Below are positions 6,866 to 15,545 of a stretch of 32,659 nt of DNA, piece by piece; positions within the stretch are counted from its first letter, which is position 1; each line of letters opens with the position of its first letter. The stretch comes from Helicobacteraceae bacterium. Its GTDB lineage: Bacteria > Campylobacterota > Campylobacteria > Campylobacterales > Sulfurimonadaceae. The DNA is taken from the NCBI GenBank assembly GCA_015488775.1, contig WFNF01000167.1:1-32659 (forward strand), in the 5' to 3' direction. The translations under genes and the position numbers were made by a program. Under the pieces are notes generated by a model, which was not told the DNA's origin, searched no databases, and was given only the letters and a program-made list of their open reading frames with translations.

Positions 6866-8277
6866 TTTTAATTTTTTTATTACTTCCTTCCTTGATAATG
6901 TTTTTTATAAGTTTTTCTAAAAGTGATAAATCAAAATATTTATTAACTTTAACATTATTTGTTGTTCTACTGCCTATTGTAAAACTTTTTTTATTACAAA
7001 AACCGTATGCTGTTTTAGGAAATTATCTTGTTGTTGATAAGCTTGACACTTATGTACTTCTTGTCTCTTCTATAGTAGGGATAGGTGTGACTTTAGCACT
7101 TTTAACATTAGATAAACATGTAAAAGTGTCTCCAAAAGCATATAGAAAATTTTATAGATTTTTTGCTATTTTTTGGATAGGATTGATTTTATCAATATTA
7201 GCAAATAATATGGGGATTTACTGGATAGGTTTAGAACTTGCTACTCTATCTACAGTTTATATGATAAAAACAAACTATACACCTGCTGCACATAAAGAAG
7301 CATGGAATTACATGATAGTTGGAGCTATTGCAGTTTCACTTATACTTTTTGGGATTATTTTAATGTATGCAAGTGCAAAACCTATATTAGGTGAAGACGC
7401 TATGTCTTTTGACTTGCTTTTAAAACATGCTAAAGAGATTCCATCACCTTATCTTTTTGAAATTGGTTTTGCTATTACAACGATTGGAATGTTTGTAAAA
7501 ATGGGGTTTTTCCCTATGAATTTGTGGTTGGCAAATATTGAAAGAGCATCATTTTATCCTGTTGCTGCACTTTTTAGTGGTATTTTAGAATCAGCTGTAC
7601 TTATTGGTTTTTTTAGATTTTCTAAAATTGCTATGGAAGTTAACCATGATCATCTTTTTATTTTTATATTTGTTTATACTCTTTTGACCATATTTATTGT
7701 ATCTTTTCTTATTTTTAGGGCTAAAGATTTTATACGTCTTTTTTCTCTCTCAGGAATTGAACATATGGCACTCATATCAATGTTTTGGGTTAGTGGAGCA
7801 CCTTTTGCAGCTTTACTTCATTTTGGTGCACATGCTTTTTTAAAGCCAGCACTATTTCTTTCTGCTGGTGTACTTGAATCAAATGGGAAGTATAAAATTG
7901 CTGGAGCACTTAAGGGATACAAAGGAAGAGGTGGAACACTTTTTGTAGTTTTAATATCTCTTTTTTTACTATCTATTATCTCTTTGCCACCAAGTCCAAT
8001 GTTTTTTAGTGAACTTTATGGATTTGGCGCAATGATAACTACAGCAAAACATGGAAATCATATTTTAGCTATGATCGGGGCGATTTTATTTTTACTTATC
8101 TTGCTTTCGATTATTTTTTATCGTTTTATTGCTATATATCAATCTATGAAATATGAGGGAGAAATAAAAGAAAGAAAAGTTTATAATATTGAACTTTTTG
8201 TATTGATTTTATTTACTTTTTCCCTTATGATACTTATGCTTCCTACAACAATAGCATATTTAAAATCAATAGTATAG
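6862..8277 (+). CDS. hyfF: HyfF-like proton-pumping membrane subunit
   Basis: This 471-residue protein is a second antiporter-like subunit. Family residues include Glu125 in WIGLELATLS, Lys213 in MFVKMGFFPMNLWL, Lys288 in FRAKDFIRLFSLSGIEH and Lys328 in AHAFLKPALFLSAG. Retention of these lysines and the glutamate argues for selection on ion translocation. It overlaps hyfE by 4 bases and is followed 8 bases later by the large-subunit gene. With hyfB, the operon encodes two antiporter-like units; E. coli Hyf has three (B, D, F), so HyfD is missing here. Confidence 0.9.
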   Translation: MILIFLLLPSLIMFFISFSKSDKSKYLLTLTLFVVLLPIVKLFLLQKPYAVLGNYLVVDKLDTYVLLVSSIVGIGVTLALLTLDKHVKVSPKAYRKFYRFFAIFWIGLILSILANNMGIYWIGLELATLSTVYMIKTNYTPAAHKEAWNYMIVGAIAVSLILFGIILMYASAKPILGEDAMSFDLLLKHAKEIPSPYLFEIGFAITTIGMFVKMGFFPMNLWLANIERASFYPVAALFSGILESAVLIGFFRFSKIAMEVNHDHLFIFIFVYTLLTIFIVSFLIFRAKDFIRLFSLSGIEHMALISMFWVSGAPFAALLHFGAHAFLKPALFLSAGVLESNGKYKIAGALKGYKGRGGTLFVVLISLFLLSIISLPPSPMFFSELYGFGAMITTAKHGNHILAMIGAILFLLILLSIIFYRFIAIYQSMKYEGEIKERKVYNIELFVLILFTFSLMILMLPTTIAYLKSIV

Positions 8278-8285
8278 GAACAAAA

Positions 8286-9653
8286 ATGAGATTAATAGCA
8301 CGCTATGCAAAAGAGCTAAAAAATGATTTTGAAGTGATTACTATCTATGATAAAATTATTCAAAGAGAAAAAGTACCTAAAGATACTCCTTCTATGCAAA
8401 CTTTAGCAAAGATTCATCCATGTGCAGTTTGGTTTGAGCGAAAGATATATGATGATTTTGGTATAAATTTTAGTGATGCATATGATAAACGCCCTTTAGT
8501 ACATCAGGAAAGATTCGCAAAAAATATTCATCCAATGCAAAAATCATTTACTAACAAGAGTATTCAAGAGGTGGATTACCTTCCTTATAAGTACGAAGAA
8601 ATTAGTGGAGATGGAGTTTTCCAAGTTGCTGTTGGACCTATTCATGCAGGAATTATTGAACCAGGACATTTTCAATTTTCTCAAGCAGGAGAAGAGATGT
8701 TGCACCTTGAAGTAAGACATTTTTATAAGCACCGTGGGATTGAAAAGATGTTAGAGGGTAAATCCTTGTTTGATGTAAAAGCAATAATTGAACGAATTAG
8801 TGGGATTGAATCTATTGCATACCAAATATGTTTACGAGACATTATGTTACAAGCTTCAAAACAAGAATTGCCAAAAACTTTAAAAAAAAGACATGCACTC
8901 TTTTTAGAACTTGAACGAACAATTCATCATCTAAACAACTTAGGATTTATTCCAAATGATGCTGGTTTTGGTGCAGCAATGAGTTTTGCTTCTAAACTTT
9001 CTGAAGATGCCAGACGAAAATTAAAAGAGATTAGTGGACATAGATTTGGTTTTGGTGCTGTAGATTTTTCTATAGAATCTATAGATAAAACCTCTTTTTT
9101 GGAGTGGCTTGATACACTTCAAAAAGATATAGATTTTTTCGAGGATTGGATTATGGATATTCCTTCACTATGGGATAGATTTGATACAACAGGGAAACTT
9201 ACTTTAAAAAAAGCAATAAAATATGACACTATTGGTGTAGTAGCTCGTGCTTCTGGAGTCTCAGTAGATAGAAGAATAGATAAATTTTATCTTGAACATG
9301 GTTTTGAAATTGCAAACGAGAAAAGTGGTGATGTTGCTGCTAGATTTAAAATTCGGCTTCATGAAGTAAAAAATTCTATTTTAATGATGCGTAATTTTTT
9401 AGATGAGAATAGTGATGATTTTACACTAAACATTTTCCACGATGGAGAGTTTTTTAGTTTTTGTGAAAGTTCTATTGGAGAGTTGCTAGTTACTATTGAG
9501 TTAAAAGATGGTGTAATTGAACGTTTCTTTGTTAGAGACCCTAGTTTTATTAATTGGCAAGCACTACATTTGATGATGCGAAGTGATATAATCGCTGATT
9601 TTCCACTAATAAATAAAAGTTGTGATTTAAGTTATGCAGGGAGTGATTTATGA
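8286..9653 (+). CDS. hyfG: HyfG/HycE-like large subunit lacking Ni ligands (Ehr type)
   Basis: This 455-residue protein is a NuoC-NuoD type fusion. Residues 1-80 are a shortened NuoC-like part (VWFERKIYDDFGI). Residues 100-455 are the NiFe-large-subunit/NuoD part, with AVGPIHAGIIEPGHF and HRGIEKMLEG well kept. The two CxxC motifs that hold nickel and iron in every [NiFe] hydrogenase are gone. The first, normally ERICGIC, reads ERISGIE (169-175); the second, normally DPCxxC, reads DPSFIN (418-423). The protein therefore cannot bind a NiFe centre. The fold is otherwise intact and the gene undamaged, as in described energy-converting hydrogenase-related (Ehr) complexes and in NuoD itself. AGGAA precedes the ATG. 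It overlaps hyfI by 4 bases. Confidence 0.93.
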   Translation: MRLIARYAKELKNDFEVITIYDKIIQREKVPKDTPSMQTLAKIHPCAVWFERKIYDDFGINFSDAYDKRPLVHQERFAKNIHPMQKSFTNKSIQEVDYLPYKYEEISGDGVFQVAVGPIHAGIIEPGHFQFSQAGEEMLHLEVRHFYKHRGIEKMLEGKSLFDVKAIIERISGIESIAYQICLRDIMLQASKQELPKTLKKRHALFLELERTIHHLNNLGFIPNDAGFGAAMSFASKLSEDARRKLKEISGHRFGFGAVDFSIESIDKTSFLEWLDTLQKDIDFFEDWIMDIPSLWDRFDTTGKLTLKKAIKYDTIGVVARASGVSVDRRIDKFYLEHGFEIANEKSGDVAARFKIRLHEVKNSILMMRNFLDENSDDFTLNIFHDGEFFSFCESSIGELLVTIELKDGVIERFFVRDPSFINWQALHLMMRSDIIADFPLINKSCDLSYAGSDL

Positions 9654-10156
9654 TTAGGTTCTGGAGTAGAAGACTTTATGAAAGCAATATTACAGAAGAT
9701 ACAGATTTAGAAAAAAGATTATATGTAATTAAAAAAAATATAAAAGATAAAGTAAAAAAAAAGTTTGCAGGTAGTTTAGCAATTAGAATGGTTGATAGTG
9801 GAAGTTGTAATGCTTGTGAAGCTGAATGTAATGCTCTTTCAAATTCATACTATGATTTGGAACGCTTAGGTGTCTATTTTGTGGCAAGTCCTCGTCATGC
9901 TGATGTTATGCTTTTGAGTGGAGTTATGACTTTTAATATGACACCTTATGTAAAGAATGCTTATGAACAAATACCAGCACCAAAATGGGTGGTTAGCCTT
10001 GGCGATTGTCCTGTGATGCAAGCTCCATTTGAGTTAACACATGCAATTAACGCTCCAGTTGATAAGTATTTTGAAGTAACACATCATATTGCAGGTTGTC
10101 CACCAACACCTTTAGAAATAATGGAAGGCTTATTAGAATTTTTACAAAAAATCTAA
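9650..10156 (+). CDS. hyfI: HyfI-like small subunit with one FeS cluster (NuoB family)
   Basis: At 168 residues this is a short cytoplasmic small subunit like HycG and NuoB. Four cluster cysteines are present: Cys53 and Cys56 in GSCNAC, Cys120 in LGDCP and Cys150 in AGCPP. The proximal [4Fe-4S] cluster (equivalent to N2 of complex I) should therefore form. The CxxC spacing is hydrogenase-like rather than the adjacent Cys pair of NuoB. It is the last gene of the operon. No gene for the ferredoxin-like subunits HyfA or HyfH follows, so the electron source for this cluster is not encoded here. The first 40 residues are basic and may bind the membrane arm. Confidence 0.9.
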   Translation: MIRFWSRRLYESNITEDTDLEKRLYVIKKNIKDKVKKKFAGSLAIRMVDSGSCNACEAECNALSNSYYDLERLGVYFVASPRHADVMLLSGVMTFNMTPYVKNAYEQIPAPKWVVSLGDCPVMQAPFELTHAINAPVDKYFEVTHHIAGCPPTPLEIMEGLLEFLQKI

Positions 10157-10244
10157 GATTAAAGATTTAAACTTCTGATCAAATTCAAATTTTCTTATAA
10201 TAATCTTAAAATTGACGATGTTATTTAGAGAAAGATTCTAAAAA

Positions 10245-10261
10245 GTGGAATATAAATTGCT
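10245..10261 (+). promoter_or_regulatory. Sigma-54 (RpoN) promoter of flgL
   Basis: GTGGAATATAAATTGCT has the invariant GG (10247-10248) and GC (10259-10260) separated by exactly 10 bases, with TTGC at the -12 end. In Campylobacterota many hook and rod genes, including flgL-type genes, are RpoN/FlgR dependent, which agrees with the gene downstream. Confidence 0.75.
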
Positions 10262-10303
10262 TAAATTAATTATTCAGCTTATACGTTCACAAGGAGGTGC
10301 ACC

Positions 10304-12997
10304 GTGAGAGTTACTCAAAGTATGTATTATAAAAACATTTCTGCAGAAGGTAATGTCATAAATAAACAACTTTTTGATGTAAACAAACAGATTGCATCTG
10401 GTCAAAAGATTAAATATGCTTATGAAAACACTACTACATTTGTTGATACTTTAAGATTAGATGATGAGATAACAACTTTAAATCAAGTTAAATCTAGTAC
10501 ATCAAATGGATATAAGTTTTCCACTCAAACCGATACAACTTTTAATGATATCTCTAAAACTTTAGACACTGTAAAAGTAAAGTTATTAAATGCATCTAAC
10601 GGAACACACTCTGATACAAGTATAAGTGCTATTGCAGAAGAGTTAAAAGGGATTAAAAAACACCTTTTTGCTTTATCAAACACACAAATAAATGGAAAGT
10701 ACCTTTTTTCAGGAACGGCAACAAATATTAAGCCTATAAGTGAAGATGGTGTGTATCATGGAAATGATGGGGATTTAAAATCATTTTTTGGAAATGGTAT
10801 TCAACAAAAATACAATATTAGTGGTAAAGATGTTTTTTTAGGATCTGAAAACTTAAAAAGAAATATAACTACAAATGTACCTATGTTTAATCAATCAAAA
10901 TTACATCCAGATATTATGGTAGATGAAACAATTGACCCTGTAAACAGTGTAGAAGAGTATCTTAAAAATACTGATACTATTAGAGATATGCTTGGTGATA
11001 ATAATACTAAAATTGATACAGTAAATGAAAAAAATATATTTTATATTCGTGGTGTTAAACATGATGGAATAGCTTTTAAAGAGACTATATCTATGAAAGA
11101 CACTGATTCTGTAGAATCTTTACTTGTAAAAATTGGTGAAGCTTATGGTAATGCAGGAAATACATCTGTTGTAAATGTAAGTTTAAGTAAGAATGGTCAA
11201 ATTGAGATAGAAGATAAACTTTCTGGTTCTTCAAAAATTGATTTCAATATGATAGCATCAACTGCTCAATCTTACTCACCACCTTTACTTGCTACAAGTG
11301 TTGCACCAAACTCGAACCAGATAACAGTTCCAAGTGTTGGAACTTTAAATGTAGATGACACGCTACTTATTGATGGTTCTCAATACAGTGTTACAGCAGT
11401 TTCTGGTGGAGCTGCACCTGAAACTATAACTTTAAACAATACTGTCCCAGGTAGCATCTCTAATATAGAAGTTTTCAAATCAACAGGTACAGATTTAGAG
11501 AACGATATAGCTTCAAACTATAGTTTTAATAAATTTGGGGTAAATGTAGTTGAATTTAATAAAAGTGAATTTGTTGAGTACCAATCTAGTATAACAACTG
11601 AGCGTAGCATATTTGATAAAACAGATTATGTACTTGATGCTGATTTATTTACTACTGAGGGTAAACCCAGTGATGGATCTACATTAGCTACACATGTGTT
11701 AAAACCTGAAGTTAGAAGCATAGCCTTAAGTGGAACTAGAACTGATGGTAGTGCAATGCCTGTAGGCTCAACTTTAGATATAACAAACACAACTACTCTA
11801 AATGATATAGTAACCTTTATAGATAACTCTTATGATTTAACAAATGAGATAAATGTATCAATTCAAAACTCTAAAATTGTTATAAATTCAGCAAATGAAA
11901 GTGTACCTATAAATATTGTATTAGAGTCTTTTGACGCTGTATCTGGTGGAGGAAATAGAGTCGATGGTTTGCCTTCAAATGCTGGTAAATCTTATGATGA
12001 GGGCAATTTTATTGTAAAAGATAATAAGGTTCTCTCAAACCAGTCACAAATAGTTTCATCTACAAACGATTTTGCTACAAACTCTACTAAACTAGTTGAT
12101 GTTAGTGGTGCTTCAAATCTTGATGCTGAAACTTTAGAGTTTAATGGAAATGACATAAATGGAAATCCATTTAGTGTAAATATAAACTTAGCAAACGCTG
12201 GTAGTAGTTTTGATTATACAGACAGTGCAGGGGTGACAACAAATTTTCCTATATTTGATGCAGTGTTTCAAGACAATGATAATGATGGTATCTTTACTCC
12301 AGGTGTAGATGCTGGAGTTCAAACACCAGCGAATGAAGTGTCTTATAAACAACTTTTTGATGTTATGAACATGGTATCAACTGCTCAACTTCCTCAAAAT
12401 ACCAATGGAGTTGCTGGTATTCAATATGATGAATATTATGATGCTGTAAAAGTTTCAAACCTATCTGGAACTACAGAGTTTACCCAAGATTCTAAAATAG
12501 AGTTTTCAGATAAAACAACAACAAACACAAAGGCTCAATTTAAACTTAGTGACGCAAAAGCAAGTGATTTTACACAAGGTGCATCTATTTTAAGTTTTCA
12601 TAATAATTCAGCTTTAACCATTAAAGATTCTAAAATGGATTTTTTTAACACTATAGATGAAGTTATAAACTCTGTAGAGATAGCAAGATTAAGACCAGAT
12701 GGTGATGATAAAGATCCAAGAACTTTGGGTATGCAAAATGCAATAACCTTACTTGACTCATTGATGGAACATGTTCAAAGAAACCAAACACAAGCAGGGG
12801 TTCAATCTCAAACTCTTGATGCTGAGTCACAAAGAAGTGATCTTCTGATTTTAAGTACAAAAACACTAAGATCTAGCGTAATAGATGTAGATATTGCAGA
12901 AGCTGCTATGAATCTTCAACAATTGACATTAAATTACCAAGCTATGCTCTCTAGTGTTGGTAAAGTTTCGCAACTTTCCTTAGTAAACTATTTATAA
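10304..12997 (+). CDS. flgL: Flagellar hook-associated protein 3, long form
   Basis: FlgL joins the hook to the flagellin filament. Residues 1-145 match the flagellin N-terminal coiled-coil domain (MRVTQSMYYKNI, then SGQKIKYAYEN). About residues 810-897 match the flagellin C-terminal domain, ending in IDVDIAEAAMNLQQLTLNYQ. The protein is 897 residues against roughly 317 in E. coli; the extra length is a central, surface-facing region. It is Asn/Ser/Thr-rich, with beta-rich blocks (for example ITVPSVGTLNVDDTLLIDGS) and a DNDNDG motif at 657-662 that resembles a calcium-binding loop. The start is GTG with a near-perfect AAGGAGGTG at 10291-10299. A sigma-54 promoter lies upstream and a terminator just downstream, so it is transcribed alone. 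Confidence 0.92.
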   Translation: MRVTQSMYYKNISAEGNVINKQLFDVNKQIASGQKIKYAYENTTTFVDTLRLDDEITTLNQVKSSTSNGYKFSTQTDTTFNDISKTLDTVKVKLLNASNGTHSDTSISAIAEELKGIKKHLFALSNTQINGKYLFSGTATNIKPISEDGVYHGNDGDLKSFFGNGIQQKYNISGKDVFLGSENLKRNITTNVPMFNQSKLHPDIMVDETIDPVNSVEEYLKNTDTIRDMLGDNNTKIDTVNEKNIFYIRGVKHDGIAFKETISMKDTDSVESLLVKIGEAYGNAGNTSVVNVSLSKNGQIEIEDKLSGSSKIDFNMIASTAQSYSPPLLATSVAPNSNQITVPSVGTLNVDDTLLIDGSQYSVTAVSGGAAPETITLNNTVPGSISNIEVFKSTGTDLENDIASNYSFNKFGVNVVEFNKSEFVEYQSSITTERSIFDKTDYVLDADLFTTEGKPSDGSTLATHVLKPEVRSIALSGTRTDGSAMPVGSTLDITNTTTLNDIVTFIDNSYDLTNEINVSIQNSKIVINSANESVPINIVLESFDAVSGGGNRVDGLPSNAGKSYDEGNFIVKDNKVLSNQSQIVSSTNDFATNSTKLVDVSGASNLDAETLEFNGNDINGNPFSVNINLANAGSSFDYTDSAGVTTNFPIFDAVFQDNDNDGIFTPGVDAGVQTPANEVSYKQLFDVMNMVSTAQLPQNTNGVAGIQYDEYYDAVKVSNLSGTTEFTQDSKIEFSDKTTTNTKAQFKLSDAKASDFTQGASILSFHNNSALTIKDSKMDFFNTIDEVINSVEIARLRPDGDDKDPRTLGMQNAITLLDSLMEHVQRNQTQAGVQSQTLDAESQRSDLLILSTKTLRSSVIDVDIAEAAMNLQQLTLNYQAMLSSVGKVSQLSLVNYL

Positions 12998-13000
12998 AAA

Positions 13001-13026
13001 GTATTGCTTTAAGCAATATTTTTTAT
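13001..13026 (+). terminator. Rho-independent terminator after flgL
   Basis: TATTGC and GCAATA form a stem (extendable to 8 pairs) around TTTAA, followed by a run of six to seven T. Confidence 0.75.
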
Positions 13027-13034
13027 AATACAAC

Positions 13035-13119
13035 TCTTTTTTGATATAATCACTATAATATTTTAATTTAATAGATTTTAGCAACTTTTACTAAGCTAAA
13101 ATTTTAATTTATAAGGTGA
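13035..13119 (+). promoter_or_regulatory. ftsK promoter, leader hairpin and ribosome site
   Basis: Two -10 boxes TATAAT lie at 13035-13040 and 13044-13049. An 8-base inverted repeat ATTTTAGC/GCTAAAAT (13075-13082 and 13095-13102) can form a hairpin in the leader. It is followed by AAGGTGA at 13113-13119, the only Shine-Dalgarno-like site near the start of ftsK, which points to an AUU start at 13124. Confidence 0.5.
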
Positions 13120-13123
13120 AACC

Positions 13124-15424
13124 ATTTTACGAGACATTATTTACATCATATTTTTAGGAATTTTTGCTTTTGTTGCATTCGCAACTCTTTTAGATACTTT
13201 GGCTATTTTTGGTTCTTTTGGAAATAGCATTAGTGCTTTTAATCATCAATTTTTTGGTTATCTGTCTTATCTTTATACTTTTGTGGCTTTTGGAGTACTT
13301 TTTTATATATATAGACATGGTGGATTTAATTTTAGAAGAGTTGAACTTTCTTTAGCTGGTACACTGATATTTTTTGCAATGTTAATGTTCCAATCTTTAG
13401 TTGTAACATCAGACATGAGAGGAGAGATAGCTAGCGATTTTGTTGATTTTTTAATGCCATATATCGGAACTTTCGGATTGTGGGTGTTTTTAATAATAAT
13501 AACAAGCGTTGCAAGTACTATTATCGCGGATAAAAATATACATGATGTTATAGATATAGTAAAATATAAAATAAACTCTAAACTATTGGCAAATAAAAAA
13601 CTTAGAGAATCTAAAAAAGTTGCTGAAACAAAATATGTAGAGGAAAAAAGCTATAAAGAAGACAAAAATATAAATGATAATATTAAGGAAACTCCTTATG
13701 TTAAAAAAGAGAAGCCAGTAGAAAAAAACTATGAAGAAGAGACAATTTACGAAGATCAACTTGATGAACCAGCATTTTTAAGACATGAAAATAACAATAA
13801 AATAAATTTTAATAGACGCACATCATCTGATCAGGTAGAAGAGATATCTAAGACTAAAGATAAATCTGTTCACATAGATAAAAAACCTGAAAAACCCTCA
13901 AATATTTTAGAACAAGTTGAATCTATTAAAATGGGTAAAAAAGCAACAGTTGTTGAGGAGCTAGAGGAAAATAAAAAATTACTTGATCAGATTGAAGTTG
14001 GAAAAGTTGAAAAGCCTAAAGATTTTATTTTACCTAAAATTGAATTTTTACAAAAATCAAACGGTAAAACAGGTGCTATAGATGAAAGAGAGATAGATAC
14101 AAAGATTAGAGATTTAATTGAAAAGTTGAGACACTTTAAGATTGATGGTGATGTTATAAGAACATATACTGGTCCAGTTGTTTCTACCTTTGAGTTTAAA
14201 CCAGCAGCAAATATTAAAGTATCAAAAATTTTAAACTTGCAAGATGATCTTGCAATGGCTCTAAGAGCTCAAACCATAAGGATTCAAGCACCAATCCCTG
14301 GAAAAGATGTTGTAGGTATAGAGATACCAAATCATAGTGTTGATACTATATATTTAAGAGAAATTTTTGAATCTAAACTTTTTCAAGAAGCTAGTTCACC
14401 ACTTACAATTGCTTTAGGTAAAGATATAGTTGGAAATCCTTTTATAACTGATCTTAAAAAACTTCCACATCTTCTTATAGCGGGAACAACTGGTAGTGGT
14501 AAAAGTGTTGGTATAAACTCTATGATACTTTCGTTATTATATAAAAATTCACCAGATGATCTTAAACTTCTTATGATTGATCCAAAAATGTTAGAGTTTT
14601 CTATTTATAATGATATTCCTCATCTTTTAACTCCCGTAATAACTAAGGCAAAACAAGCCATAGTTGCTTTAAGCAATATGGTTTACGAGATGGAAAGACG
14701 TTATCTTCTTATGAGTGAAGCTAAGGTTAAAAATATTGAAAATTATAATGAAAAAATAAAAAAGCATGGTGGTGATAAATTTCCATATATAGTTGTAATT
14801 ATTGATGAGTTGGCAGATTTGATGATGACAAGTGGTAAAGATGTAGAACACTCTATAGCAAGACTTGCACAAATGGCTAGAGCAAGTGGAATACACCTAA
14901 TAGTTGCAACTCAAAGACCAAGTGTTGATGTTGTTACAGGTCTTATTAAAGCAAACTTACCATCTCGTATCTCTTACAGAGTAGGGCAAAAGATAGATTC
15001 TAAGATTATTCTTGATCAGATGGGTGCTGAATCTTTACTTGGTAGGGGAGATATGCTTTTTACACCTCCTGGTTCTGTTGGTTTGGTTAGACTTCATGCA
15101 CCTTGGAGTACAGAGGAAGAGATTGAAGAGATAGTTGACTTCATCAAATCACAAAGAGAAGCAGTTTATGATAAAAGCTTTTTACAAGAAGCAAGTGAAG
15201 AGTCTAAAAGTAAAACAGATAACTCTGAGGCCTTCGCTGAAGATTTGGATGAGCTTTATGAAGAGGCTAAAAGTATTATATATTCAGATAAAAAAACCTC
15301 TATAAGTTACTTACAAAGAAAACTACAAATTGGATATAACCGATCTGCTAGAGTTATAGAACAACTTGAAAATCAAGGGGTCTTATCTGCACCAAATGCT
15401 AAAGGTATAAGGGAAATACTTTAA
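13124..15424 (+). CDS. ftsK: DNA translocase FtsK
   Basis: FtsK pumps chromosomal DNA at the closing septum. Counting from codon 13124 it has 766 residues. The N-terminus has several membrane segments within about the first 150 residues, followed by a Lys/Glu-rich linker (about 160-310). The RecA-like motor has Walker A GTTGSGKS at 454-461 and Walker B IIDELADL with Asp561. The C-terminal gamma winged helix ends LQIGYNRSARVIEQLE. The first ordinary initiator is TTG at 13199, but it has no ribosome site and would cut off the first membrane helix (DIIYIIFLGIFAFVAFATL). No ATG, GTG or TTG lies further upstream in frame before the stop at 13112. ATT at 13124 follows AAGGTGA with correct spacing, so AUU initiation is proposed. 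Confidence 0.93.
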   Translation: MLRDIIYIIFLGIFAFVAFATLLDTLAIFGSFGNSISAFNHQFFGYLSYLYTFVAFGVLFYIYRHGGFNFRRVELSLAGTLIFFAMLMFQSLVVTSDMRGEIASDFVDFLMPYIGTFGLWVFLIIITSVASTIIADKNIHDVIDIVKYKINSKLLANKKLRESKKVAETKYVEEKSYKEDKNINDNIKETPYVKKEKPVEKNYEEETIYEDQLDEPAFLRHENNNKINFNRRTSSDQVEEISKTKDKSVHIDKKPEKPSNILEQVESIKMGKKATVVEELEENKKLLDQIEVGKVEKPKDFILPKIEFLQKSNGKTGAIDEREIDTKIRDLIEKLRHFKIDGDVIRTYTGPVVSTFEFKPAANIKVSKILNLQDDLAMALRAQTIRIQAPIPGKDVVGIEIPNHSVDTIYLREIFESKLFQEASSPLTIALGKDIVGNPFITDLKKLPHLLIAGTTGSGKSVGINSMILSLLYKNSPDDLKLLMIDPKMLEFSIYNDIPHLLTPVITKAKQAIVALSNMVYEMERRYLLMSEAKVKNIENYNEKIKKHGGDKFPYIVVIIDELADLMMTSGKDVEHSIARLAQMARASGIHLIVATQRPSVDVVTGLIKANLPSRISYRVGQKIDSKIILDQMGAESLLGRGDMLFTPPGSVGLVRLHAPWSTEEEIEEIVDFIKSQREAVYDKSFLQEASEESKSKTDNSEAFAEDLDELYEEAKSIIYSDKKTSISYLQRKLQIGYNRSARVIEQLENQGVLSAPNAKGIREIL

Positions 15425-15426
15425 GA

Positions 15427-15519
15427 GTAACTTTTAGTTACATATTAAAATTTTATAAATCATAAAGTGTGTATATATGTAACATATGATTATGTGATTA
15501 ACTTTTATTTAGCTATACT
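15427..15519 (+). promoter_or_regulatory. acnB: acnB promoter region with inverted repeats
   Basis: A -10 box TATACT lies at 15514-15519. Upstream, GTTACATAT (15437-15445) and ATATGTAAC (15475-15483) are perfect complements. GTAAC at 15427-15431 can also pair with GTTAC at 15437-15441, so two alternative stems are possible. This could be an operator or the end of the ftsK transcript; no U-run marks a terminator. TAGGAG stands 6 bases before the acnB ATG. Confidence 0.45.
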
Positions 15520-15545
15520 CTTGAAAATTTATTTTAGGAGACATA

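Noticed and set aside
3470-10156. Functional hydrogenase-4 or formate hydrogenlyase
   Set aside because: Both Ni-binding CxxC motifs of the large subunit are replaced, no formate dehydrogenase, ferredoxin subunit or maturation gene is present, and no C-terminal processing motif remains.
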